The notes below the pieces were generated by a model. That model searched no databases. It was not told the DNA's origin and saw only the letters and a program-made list of their open reading frames with translations. From Erythrobacter sp. Alg231-14 (GTDB lineage: Bacteria; Pseudomonadota; Alphaproteobacteria; Sphingomonadales; Sphingomonadaceae): a stretch of 64,000 bases of DNA. The position numbers were made by a program, and so were the translations under genes. Location of the stretch: assembly GCF_900149685.1 (NCBI RefSeq), contig NZ_LT702999.1:186001-250000 (forward strand). Reading direction: 5' to 3'. This document shows, piece by piece, positions 27,933 to 36,517 of this stretch (position 1 is the stretch's first letter; each line of letters starts with the position of its first letter).

Positions 27933-28286
27933 ATGAGCGGGGCGTCAAAATCCACGGTTGAGTACAGTGTGCCAGAAGGCGTGCTGGGCCTTGCAGGCCC
28001 GGTTGAAAAGCCTGCGCCCGGAACATTGCCCCTGCGCGGCGATTTGGCCCATATTGCATTGGCCGGGAAACATCTTGCGGCGCACTACGTCATCCCAACA
28101 ACAGGCGTGGTGGGCAATGATGGCGCGGATGTGATGGAAAACACGCGCGATGACAGCCCCATCCTGCACCACTTCGAAGCCGGCACTCGGATCGAAATTT
28201 TGGATTCTGCGGGCAATTGGGTTTGGGGATGTCTCGGCCCGGATGGCCCAAGCGGTTACATGAAAGCCAGTTGTCTGGCGGATTGA
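27933..28286 (+). CDS. SH3-domain protein, apparent remnant of an NlpC/P60 peptidase
   Basis: 117 residues without signal peptide. LPLRGDLAHIALAGKHLAAHY matches, from memory, the N-terminal region of sphingomonad NlpC/P60 (C40) peptidases that are often encoded just behind leucyl aminopeptidase; the rest (about 60-117) is an SH3b domain ending WVWGCLGPDGPSGYMKASCL. The catalytic NlpC/P60 domain is missing and argC begins 19 bp later. The frame is open and has a GGAG site upstream, so a functional peptidoglycan-binding protein or an inhibitor is possible. Confidence 0.72.
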   Translation: MSGASKSTVEYSVPEGVLGLAGPVEKPAPGTLPLRGDLAHIALAGKHLAAHYVIPTTGVVGNDGADVMENTRDDSPILHHFEAGTRIEILDSAGNWVWGCLGPDGPSGYMKASCLAD

Positions 28287-28305
28287 TCCCGCTAAGGGAT
28301 AACGC

Positions 28306-29229
28306 ATGACCACCAAGATTTTCATCGATGGAGCCGCCGGAACAACCGGTCTTGAGATTCGTGACCGGTTGACGGGTCGCGAAGAATTCTCGCTGATCGT
28401 GCTCGATGATGCTCAACGCAAAGATGAAGCCACGCGCAAAGATGCGCTGCATTCCGCCGATGTCGCGATCCTTTGCTTGCCCGATGCGGCTGCTATCGAA
28501 GCGGTACAATTGGCCGAAGGGTCTGATACGCGGATCATCGATGCGTCCAGCGCGCACCGCGTTGCGGACGACTGGACCTATGGATTTCCAGAAATTGTTG
28601 GGCAAGACCACGTGGCGCAATCGCAATTGGTGTCCAATCCCGGTTGCTATCCTACCGGTTTCTTAGCGTTGGTTACGCCGTTGGTACGGGCGGGATTGCT
28701 GCCAACCAGCTACCCATTTAGCGTCAACGCCGTCAGCGGATATTCCGGCGGTGGCAATGCATTGATTGATCGATTTAACAATGAGCCCAATCTCGCATTT
28801 CGAACCTATGGATTGGCCCATGGCCACAAACATCTCCCCGAAATGCAGACATACAGCGGGATTGACGGACCACCGGTCTTTTCTCCAAGCGTCATCGCCG
28901 CGCATCGGGGCATGGTCGTCGACACACCGATTGTGTTGTCGGCATTGCCCGGTCGAGTGACATCGTCTGATCTGCAAAACACCTTGAATGAGTTTTACGC
29001 GTCATCACCATTGGTCAAAGTCGCGTCCGGTTTGCCCAGCGAAATTACTTTGTCGCAAGGCGCTGAGCCATGGGACGGTTTAGAGCTGTTTGTAAGCGTT
29101 GCCGCGGATCAATCGCACGCTCGATTGATCGCCCGGCTCGACAATCTCGGCAAAGGCGCATCGGGTGCCGCGATCCAAAACCTCAACATAATGTGCGGCC
29201 TGCCCGAAACGGCAGGACTTCGAATCTAG
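28306..29229 (+). CDS. argC: N-acetyl-gamma-glutamyl-phosphate reductase (short, type 2)
   Basis: NADPH-dependent third step of arginine synthesis. Nucleotide loop GAAGTTG near the N-terminus and the active-site Cys C114 in NPGCYPTG. 307 residues places it in the shorter type-2 subfamily. No other arg biosynthesis gene lies beside it. A ribosome binding site is weak (AAGGG, 10 bp upstream). Confidence 0.94.
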   Translation: MTTKIFIDGAAGTTGLEIRDRLTGREEFSLIVLDDAQRKDEATRKDALHSADVAILCLPDAAAIEAVQLAEGSDTRIIDASSAHRVADDWTYGFPEIVGQDHVAQSQLVSNPGCYPTGFLALVTPLVRAGLLPTSYPFSVNAVSGYSGGGNALIDRFNNEPNLAFRTYGLAHGHKHLPEMQTYSGIDGPPVFSPSVIAAHRGMVVDTPIVLSALPGRVTSSDLQNTLNEFYASSPLVKVASGLPSEITLSQGAEPWDGLELFVSVAADQSHARLIARLDNLGKGASGAAIQNLNIMCGLPETAGLRI

Positions 29230-29270
29230 CGACATAACGCGCTGCAGCGATGCTGCGTGCAGGATTGGAC

Positions 29271-29287
29271 TGCCTAAATTTTAGGCA
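29271..29287. promoter_or_regulatory. Perfect palindrome between argC and glnB
   Basis: TGCCTAAA-T-TTTAGGCA, arms of 8 bp around one base, 177 bp upstream of the glnB start and 41 bp after argC. No T-run follows, so it does not look like a terminator. It does not match the NtrC consensus (TGCACC/GGTGCA). An operator for an unknown dimeric regulator is the simplest reading. Confidence 0.45.
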
Positions 29288-29388
29288 CGTTACGCCACCC
29301 CTTTGGGCACGGTTGCGACTCGCGTGCGAATGTTGCTACTCGATCGGGCATACGCAATCTTCCTTGCGCCTTCGTGGGGATCGAATAG

Positions 29389-29802
<414 letters not shown>

Positions 29803-29892
29803 CACGCGGCCCCAACCACCACACATTGATGACCTTATCGGCCCGGCAAACGGCGGGGCCCTCTCTCGAAAATCAAAGCTGGAGAATACAAC

Positions 29893-31302
29893 ATGGCTAC
29901 CACCAAGGACGTTCTGAAACAGATCAAGGACGAAGAAATCGAATGGGTTGATCTGCGTTTCACCGACCCAAAGGGCAAATGGCAGCACCTCACTATGGCC
30001 GCCAGCGTTATGGACGAAGACGCTCTTGAAGACGGATTGATGTTCGATGGTTCGTCCATCGAAGGTTGGAAAGCGATCAACGAAAGCGACATGATCCTGA
30101 AACCGGATATGTCTTCGGTTTACGTCGATCCGTTCAGCGCGACGCCGATGATCTCAATCTTCTGCGACATTGTTGAGCCATCCGATGGCCAACTTTATGC
30201 CCGTGACCCGCGCTCAACCGCGAAACGCGCCGAAGCTTATCTACAATCGACCGGGATTGGTGACACGATTTATGTCGGGCCAGAGCCTGAATTCTTCATG
30301 TTCGACGATGTCCGTTTCGAAGACGGCTATGCCGGCAGCGGATTTGCCATCGACGACATCGAATTGCCGACCAACACCGGCAAAGAATACGAAATGGGCA
30401 ATATGGGCCATCGCCCGCGTGCAAAGGGCGGTTATTTCCCTGTTGCTCCGGTTGATAGCGCCATGGATATCCGCGCCGAAATGGTTTCGACCATGATGGA
30501 AATGGGCCTCAACATGGACAAGCACCACCACGAAGTGGCGGCTGCTCAACATGAGCTTGGCATAACCTATTCCTCGCTCACGACGGCCGCTGACCAAGTG
30601 CAGGTCTACAAATATGTCGTGCAACAAGTCGCGCACGCTTACGGCAAAACCGCGACGTTTATGCCAAAGCCGATCAAAGAAGATAACGGTAGCGGCATGC
30701 ACAGCCACATGTCGATCTGGAAAGATGGCAAGCCGACTTTCGCGGGCAATGAGTATGCCGGTCTTTCGGAAAACTGCCTTTACTACATCGGCGGCGTGAT
30801 CAAGCATGCGAAGGCTGTCAACGCCTTCACCAACGCCACCACCAACAGCTACAAGCGTTTGGTCCCTGGCTTTGAAGCGCCCGTTCTGCTCGCCTATTCG
30901 GCGCGCAACCGGTCGGCTTCGTGCCGTATTCCATACGGTGCTGGTGAAAAAGCGAAGCGCGTTGAATTCCGCTTCCCTGATGCGATTGCCAACCCATACC
31001 TCGCCTTCTCGGCTCTGCTGATGGCGGGCCTTGATGGGATCGAAAACAAGATCCACCCAGGCGAAGCTATGGACAAGAACCTCTACGATCTGCCGCCTGC
31101 TGAACTCGCAGATGTGCCGACTGTTTGCGGTTCGCTGCGCGAAGCTCTCGAAGCTCTCGAAGCCGATCACGAATTCCTGCTCAAAGGCGATGTGTTCTCG
31201 GTCGATCAAATCGAAGCCTACATGGAACTTAAGTGGGAAGAGGTTCTGCGCCTCGAAACCACGCCTTCACCGGTTGAGTTCGATATGTATTACAGCGCCT
31301 GA
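29893..31302 (+). CDS. glnA: Glutamine synthetase type I
   Basis: Dodecameric ammonia-assimilating enzyme (Glu + NH3 + ATP). 469 residues, with [16 protein letters not shown] ([10 protein letters not shown]) and the R-rich NRSASCRIP loop. Tyr398 in KNLYDLPP is the adenylylation site used by GlnE, so activity is expected to be controlled through the P-II protein encoded upstream. GGAG lies 10 bp before the ATG. A strong terminator follows. Confidence 0.98.
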   Translation: MATTKDVLKQIKDEEIEWVDLRFTDPKGKWQHLTMAASVMDEDALEDGLMFDGSSIEGWKAINESDMILKPDMSSVYVDPFSATPMISIFCDIVEPSDGQLYARDPRSTAKRAEAYLQSTGIGDTIYVGPEPEFFMFDDVRFEDGYAGSGFAIDDIELPTNTGKEYEMGNMGHRPRAKGGYFPVAPVDSAMDIRAEMVSTMMEMGLNMDKHHHEVAAAQHELGITYSSLTTAADQVQVYKYVVQQVAHAYGKTATFMPKPIKEDNGSGMHSHMSIWKDGKPTFAGNEYAGLSENCLYYIGGVIKHAKAVNAFTNATTNSYKRLVPGFEAPVLLAYSARNRSASCRIPYGAGEKAKRVEFRFPDAIANPYLAFSALLMAGLDGIENKIHPGEAMDKNLYDLPPAELADVPTVCGSLREALEALEADHEFLLKGDVFSVDQIEAYMELKWEEVLRLETTPSPVEFDMYYSA

Positions 31303-31324
31303 TTTCATATCAGTTCGCAACAAG

Positions 31325-31354
31325 GGGCTCGGTCGCAAGACCGGGCCCTTTTTT
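31325..31354 (+). terminator. Intrinsic terminator of glnBA
   Basis: GGGCTCGGTC, loop GCAA, GACCGGGCCC, then TTTTTT: a 10-bp stem with one G-T pair and a run of six T. It begins 22 bp after the glnA stop codon. Confidence 0.92.
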
Positions 31355-31529
31355 GTGGGCGACTGGGAAAGCCGCAATGCCCACAATCGCCCCAGATTGA
31401 CTGGAACATTGCCGCACAAAAGGAACGAAGCACAGGCGCGTTCGGAACTATCCATTTTCCTACACAGCCGTTTTGTGACTACTGAGTCGGCCTCACTTCC
31501 AACAATCCCCTTTGTTTTGAGGTCCCCCA

Positions 31530-32279
31530 ATGCCGCAATCACACCCCGATACAAACATCACCCGTCCAACCCAAAACCGTCGCAAACCGCTATTTGATGC
31601 AGTGCGACGCATGTTGGGACGCGGGTTCAAACAATCCGAAGTCGATGCCATGGACGACGCATGGGACACAGGATTGGAGACACGGGTGGATGGCCACCCC
31701 AATGATTTCACCAAAGACCGTGTAACATCCGGTCCAAGTGTCCCGGCGATACGGCGCAAGACAGACAAGGATGGCAATCACATTACCCACCCTATGCGCA
31801 TTTCAGAGGCAGGCACAGCCTTGATCAAACGATTTGAAGGGTGCGCACGATTGCGCCGCGATGGCACCGTAGAAGCCTATCCCGATCCCGGCACCGGTGA
31901 CCACCCATGGACCATTGGATGGGGTGCAACCGGCGTCGACGATCAAACATCGGATGCCTTGGGCCATCGGATCGGGCCCGGCACCGTCTGGACTCAGGCG
32001 CAATGCGACGCACGCCTTGCCAGAGACCTTAAACGCTATGCCCGCGACGTGGCGCAGGCGATTGGCGACACGCCGACTACGCAATCGCAATTCGATGCCA
32101 TGGTCAGCTTTCACTACAACACCGGCGCCATCGCCCGCGCGACTTTGACCAAACGCCACAACGCCGGCGATCACGCCGCAGCAACTGTCGAATTTGCCCG
32201 ATGGAACAAGGCCGGTGGGCGGGTTTTGAAAGGTCTGGTCCGTCGCCGTGCGGAGGAAGCAAAGCTCTATGCGAGCTAG
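31530..32279 (+). CDS. GH24 lysozyme/endolysin-type muramidase with N-terminal extension
   Basis: 249 residues. Residues about 90-249 form a phage-type lysozyme domain: catalytic E103 (FEG), D119 (YPDP) and T128 (WTIGWG) agree with the Glu-Asp-Thr triad of T4 lysozyme. The first 88 residues are polar, charged and unrecognised; there is no signal peptide. No holin, spanin or other phage gene is near. It may be a domesticated endolysin or a wall-remodelling enzyme. Its TAG stop shares the palindrome CTAG with the tamB stop on the other strand. Confidence 0.85.
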   Translation: MPQSHPDTNITRPTQNRRKPLFDAVRRMLGRGFKQSEVDAMDDAWDTGLETRVDGHPNDFTKDRVTSGPSVPAIRRKTDKDGNHITHPMRISEAGTALIKRFEGCARLRRDGTVEAYPDPGTGDHPWTIGWGATGVDDQTSDALGHRIGPGTVWTQAQCDARLARDLKRYARDVAQAIGDTPTTQSQFDAMVSFHYNTGAIARATLTKRHNAGDHAAATVEFARWNKAGGRVLKGLVRRRAEEAKLYAS

Positions 32280-35200
32280 TAATCGCGGCTGATTTCGGCC
32301 AGCACGCTGTCGCGTCCAACCGTCGTGATGCTGCCGAGCAAGGCGAGCCAACTGGTGATCCGATACTCGACTTGGGTTGCGCTGTACCCCTGACCATCGG
32401 TGACCAATTCGACATAGACCCGGCGGCCCAAATTCTTGCCCAAAGCAACGCCCGTTCCCCGCCCCAATGCGGGATCGGCGCTGACGATGCGCAATTGGTC
32501 AAGGCCGATGGAACGTCGCAATTGTCCGATTGGATCAAGGCCTCCATTGCCTCCCTGCAAAGCCGCAAGCGCGGCGCCCAATTGAACGGCATCGGTCGCG
32601 GATAACGATGTGACCGAACCTCCGAAAAGCAATCGGGCGAGGATCTCCTCCTCCGGCAAAGCGGGGGTCGATGAGAAATCGATTTGGGGAGTTTGGGCAT
32701 TGCCCGTGATTGCGATCCGCACATCGGTGTCGTTCGCGCTCGCCTCTGCCGTGATGTCGAGCCGTGGATCAATCGCTTCACTTGCGTCGAACTCGATACG
32801 GCCTTCTGTGAGGTCAAAACGCGTGCCGGCAAAGGTGTAATCGCCGCGCACCAATCGGGCCTCTCCTCCAATGCGTGGGTCATCCACCGTTCCGCGCAAT
32901 GCAATGTCTGCGCCCCATTCGCTGTCGAGGCCTAGTCCGTCGACAGCAATGCGGTTGCGGGCGCGCGCATCGACTAGATATCGCCACGTTCCGGCGGCGG
33001 TGCTGGCGCGGGGCGTGGATTGATCCGAACGGTTGATTTCGGTTGTGGCAATGGTTGGCAGGCGAAGATCCTCTGCCGCCACGCCCAAAGTCCAGCTTGC
33101 CCGATCAACCGCGACGCGGCCTGCTATTGCACCTCCCACACCGTCGGAAACGATGCGCAAAGGTCCGGTAATTGTTGCATCGAGACCATTGGCGTTGAGC
33201 AATCGCGCCTTGTCCACCGCGGCGCGAATGTCGATTTGCGGGCCGCGATTGGCGGACATATCGGCGAAATCGACAAAGCCGCTGCCGCTGACGGTTCCGT
33301 TGCCATCGGTTGTGCCGGTGAAGCGGGTCAGTTCAAGTCGCGATCCGGCGAACCGACCGCGTGCAGACACATTGTCGATATCTGTTCCTGAGATGGCGCT
33401 TTGCAATCGCAGGTCGTCGCTCGACAAATCGCCAGCAATGCGCGGCGCGTTCAACGTTCCGGTTGCGCGCGCATCGACGGAAAGAGGACCGGTTAAATCG
33501 AACGCCTCGATCGCGGCGAGCCGCCAAAGGGATTGCGCGGGGCCATCAAATCCAAAACGCGCATCCAACCGCCCCCTCATCAACCGGTCTGATAAAGAGC
33601 GGCCATCGACCGACGGCATAGCGATCCGCCCATTGATCCGCCCCAATTGCGTATCCCCTTCGAGAAGGCGTGCGCCCCAAGCAAGTTCTCTCGCGTTCAG
33701 ATTGGCAACAGCGAAGACATCAACAGGGCGCGATGAAAGAACCAAGCCAGAGCGTGTAAACCCTTCGATTTGCATCCGCGCATTGGCGATTGGGGCAGCT
33801 GCACCGTTCTGAGACCAACTGAGCAGCCCCGAAACACGCCCGCCCAAACCAAGGTCCGCGCCGGCCAAATCGGCCAATCGCAATGGCATCCGTGCCAAGC
33901 GTGCTTCAAGCGCGGTCCTATCCCCGCTCATTTCCCCTTCAACAATGGTGAAGCCGCGTGCAAACCCGATTTGAGTGGGGGCCAAGCGATATCCGCCATT
34001 CTCCAACCGGGTCAAAACCGCGCGGCGCGGCATTGTGATCGGCCGACCACCATATTCGCCCTCTGCGATCAACGCGATGCGGTCTGGCGTGAATTGACCA
34101 TCCATTTTGACCGCGAACCGGTCCGCGCGTCGACCGGCAATCGATGCCTGAACATTTCCGCGTCCGTCGACTATCTCTGCTTGCGCGGCGAAATTGGCCA
34201 GCGAAAGCGCCCCATATTCTAGCCCGCGCCCATCTATATCGACTTCCACGTGGCTGCTTTCAGCGTCAATCCCACCGCGTGCTTTGATATCGGCGAATGC
34301 CAAAGCTATCGGGATATCTCCGCCAAATCGCGCCCGGCGCGCGGCCACGTCTAGGCCAAATCCTTGCGTTCCGGCATCGCCCGGTGACAATGCAATCGCA
34401 CCGTCAAGCCCGCCTCCGTTTAGCGCAAGGCTTCCGGCAATTCCCGAATCCAATAGTTCAAGCGCGCCGGTCACATTGGTTCGGTGCACGTTCAGCGCAT
34501 CGATAATAATCTTGGTTGGACCATCAGAGGGGAGCGATAGCCCCAAACGGCCGTCAAACGCGCCAAGCATGGATCCACCGGACACGTCTAATCCGAAACC
34601 GGCACCGTTTGGTGCTATGCCAACTCGCACATCTGAAAGCCCGGCTGTTGGAAACGGATCAGCCAGAACCAGGGTCGCACGCGGTCCATCATCTGCGATA
34701 TCCGCGTCAATTGTGAACGCGCCAAATTCCGAATGACGTCCACCACCTGTTAGAGTGGTTCGCCCCTCAAGGAGTTGGCTATCAATCCGCGCCGATAGCT
34801 GTGCGCTTTCCAAGGCAACATCGTTCAGTTCAAACGGCGTCGCCCCGCCCATCGAAAGTTCGCCATCAAAACGCAGCGGATCACCGGCAAAACGTGCAAT
34901 TGTGGAGTTGGATAGGTCGTTCAACGCCCCGGCAACCGACGCGGTCAAAGTCCACGGCGCGCCCGATCCAAATGCCAAGTTGAATTTGGAATTCGCGTTG
35001 ATGCGACCCACATCGTCAATCTCAAACGCCCGCGCGTCAATCGGGCCTGCCAATGTGTAGGCGCCCGACGTCATATTCCCGCGCAATGTCAGTTGCGCCT
35101 CCAATCCAGGAAAGACCACCCGAGTGTTATCAGCCTCCAGCCGCGAACCGGTGACCGTCAATGCGCCGTTCAATGTGCCGCCGACCAAGCGGGGATCCAG

Positions 35201-36517
35201 CCACTCTGCTCCGGTGACAAAGCTTTGCGCCGTCACATTCAAGGGGACACGCAAGGCTTCTCCGTCAAAGGTGGCAACACCGCTTTGTCCTAGGCGCTGC
35301 CCCGTGACATCACCCGGCGCCGTCAATGTTTCGACTGTTAGATTGTGATCGATCGAAAGGTCCCGAAACGGTCCATCAAGCACGGCGGTCGCCCGCGTGC
35401 CATCCAATTGGACGATGCCCGCCATCAATTCCGGGTCCCGCAACAAGGCGCGCATTTCGAATCCGTCCGCGCGGTTCCCTGCCAGATCAACGATGCCCGA
35501 GCCACCGACCCGCAACGCATCGGATACCGCCACGATGTCGCCATCAAACGTGGCGTCAGTCAGAGTACCGTTAAGTGCCAACGACACCGCATTGCCCAAT
35601 GCCCGATCCATTATCGATCCATCAGTCAATGTCGGTCTAACTTGTCCAATCAATCCGTAGACACCGGCGTCGTTAGTCAAGCGGAAACCCGCGACTTGTT
35701 GCAAACCGTCAGCATCTCCATTTCCGGTTGCGATTTCGCGGGTCATGACACCGTGGCCAAGCCATCGGCTCCATCGACCATCGCCTTCAATTCGGGCTCT
35801 ATAGGCGGCACCCAATCCGGCCATCGCCGCAATGGGACCATCGGCCGCCGCATAGTAATCCAGCGCCAGATCAAAGGCATCGCCATCCGGCCGTGCGTCG
35901 AGCAACAGCTTGATCCGATCCTCTGGTCCAAAAGTGCCGTTCGCATCGACCAATGCGCGCCCCTTGCGGATGTCGATTTTCGCAGCCAGGTCGACCCTTT
36001 GCGCATCTTCGCCCGCGACGCCTTCTGCCAACGTCAGATTATCGATTTCGAAACGATCAACACGGATGTCAAAATCGGGCAAAAACGGCGCATCAGGATC
36101 GCCGGGCAACAATTCGGGCAGTCGTTCCAAAGTTCCCCGTCGCGCGGTCAATTCGCGGATATCAACGCCGCTCCACAACCACGCCAAAGGCCGCCAACTC
36201 AACGTGACTTCTGGGATGGTTAGGAATGCACCTTGAGGATCTTTGACCGTTACATCGTGCAGCACCGCTTCGCCGTAAATGTCCCCCTCGATCCGACCCA
36301 CTTCAAAAGCGAGGCCCGAAGCCGGAGAAATTTGCGCGATCTGATCGGTGATGATGCGTTTGCCAATCGAAGTGCTCAACACAATCGCGATCAAGACAAA
36401 CGGCGTCAAAAGAATGGCGAGCGCCCAACCGATCCGCTTGGCCCAGCGGCGTTTGTTGCCTTTGCCGGATTCTGGCGCGTCCGCATTGGCGGGCGCTGTG
36501 TTGGTCTCCTCCGCCAT
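32276..36517 (-). CDS. tamB: TamB, translocation and assembly module inner membrane protein
   Basis: A 1413-residue AsmA-like bridge protein that works with TamA in outer membrane protein assembly or phospholipid transport. One membrane anchor (about residues 28-52, IGWALAILLTPFVLIAIVLS) is followed by a long repetitive beta-helical body and a C-terminal DUF490 domain (about 1070-1413; AALQGGNGGLDPIGQLRRSIGLDQLRI). The ATG at 36517 overlaps the tamA stop by one base (TGATG); a TTG lies just upstream. The end shares the bases of its TAG with the lysozyme gene. Confidence 0.93.
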   Translation of the reverse strand: MAEETNTAPANADAPESGKGNKRRWAKRIGWALAILLTPFVLIAIVLSTSIGKRIITDQIAQISPASGLAFEVGRIEGDIYGEAVLHDVTVKDPQGAFLTIPEVTLSWRPLAWLWSGVDIRELTARRGTLERLPELLPGDPDAPFLPDFDIRVDRFEIDNLTLAEGVAGEDAQRVDLAAKIDIRKGRALVDANGTFGPEDRIKLLLDARPDGDAFDLALDYYAAADGPIAAMAGLGAAYRARIEGDGRWSRWLGHGVMTREIATGNGDADGLQQVAGFRLTNDAGVYGLIGQVRPTLTDGSIMDRALGNAVSLALNGTLTDATFDGDIVAVSDALRVGGSGIVDLAGNRADGFEMRALLRDPELMAGIVQLDGTRATAVLDGPFRDLSIDHNLTVETLTAPGDVTGQRLGQSGVATFDGEALRVPLNVTAQSFVTGAEWLDPRLVGGTLNGALTVTGSRLEADNTRVVFPGLEAQLTLRGNMTSGAYTLAGPIDARAFEIDDVGRINANSKFNLAFGSGAPWTLTASVAGALNDLSNSTIARFAGDPLRFDGELSMGGATPFELNDVALESAQLSARIDSQLLEGRTTLTGGGRHSEFGAFTIDADIADDGPRATLVLADPFPTAGLSDVRVGIAPNGAGFGLDVSGGSMLGAFDGRLGLSLPSDGPTKIIIDALNVHRTNVTGALELLDSGIAGSLALNGGGLDGAIALSPGDAGTQGFGLDVAARRARFGGDIPIALAFADIKARGGIDAESSHVEVDIDGRGLEYGALSLANFAAQAEIVDGRGNVQASIAGRRADRFAVKMDGQFTPDRIALIAEGEYGGRPITMPRRAVLTRLENGGYRLAPTQIGFARGFTIVEGEMSGDRTALEARLARMPLRLADLAGADLGLGGRVSGLLSWSQNGAAAPIANARMQIEGFTRSGLVLSSRPVDVFAVANLNARELAWGARLLEGDTQLGRINGRIAMPSVDGRSLSDRLMRGRLDARFGFDGPAQSLWRLAAIEAFDLTGPLSVDARATGTLNAPRIAGDLSSDDLRLQSAISGTDIDNVSARGRFAGSRLELTRFTGTTDGNGTVSGSGFVDFADMSANRGPQIDIRAAVDKARLLNANGLDATITGPLRIVSDGVGGAIAGRVAVDRASWTLGVAAEDLRLPTIATTEINRSDQSTPRASTAAGTWRYLVDARARNRIAVDGLGLDSEWGADIALRGTVDDPRIGGEARLVRGDYTFAGTRFDLTEGRIEFDASEAIDPRLDITAEASANDTDVRIAITGNAQTPQIDFSSTPALPEEEILARLLFGGSVTSLSATDAVQLGAALAALQGGNGGLDPIGQLRRSIGLDQLRIVSADPALGRGTGVALGKNLGRRVYVELVTDGQGYSATQVEYRITSWLALLGSITTVGRDSVLAEISRDY

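Noticed and set aside
29301..29330. GGGCACGGTTGCG resembling a sigma-54 promoter before glnB
   Set aside because: The GG and GC elements are 9 bases apart, not 12, so the -24/-12 spacing is wrong.
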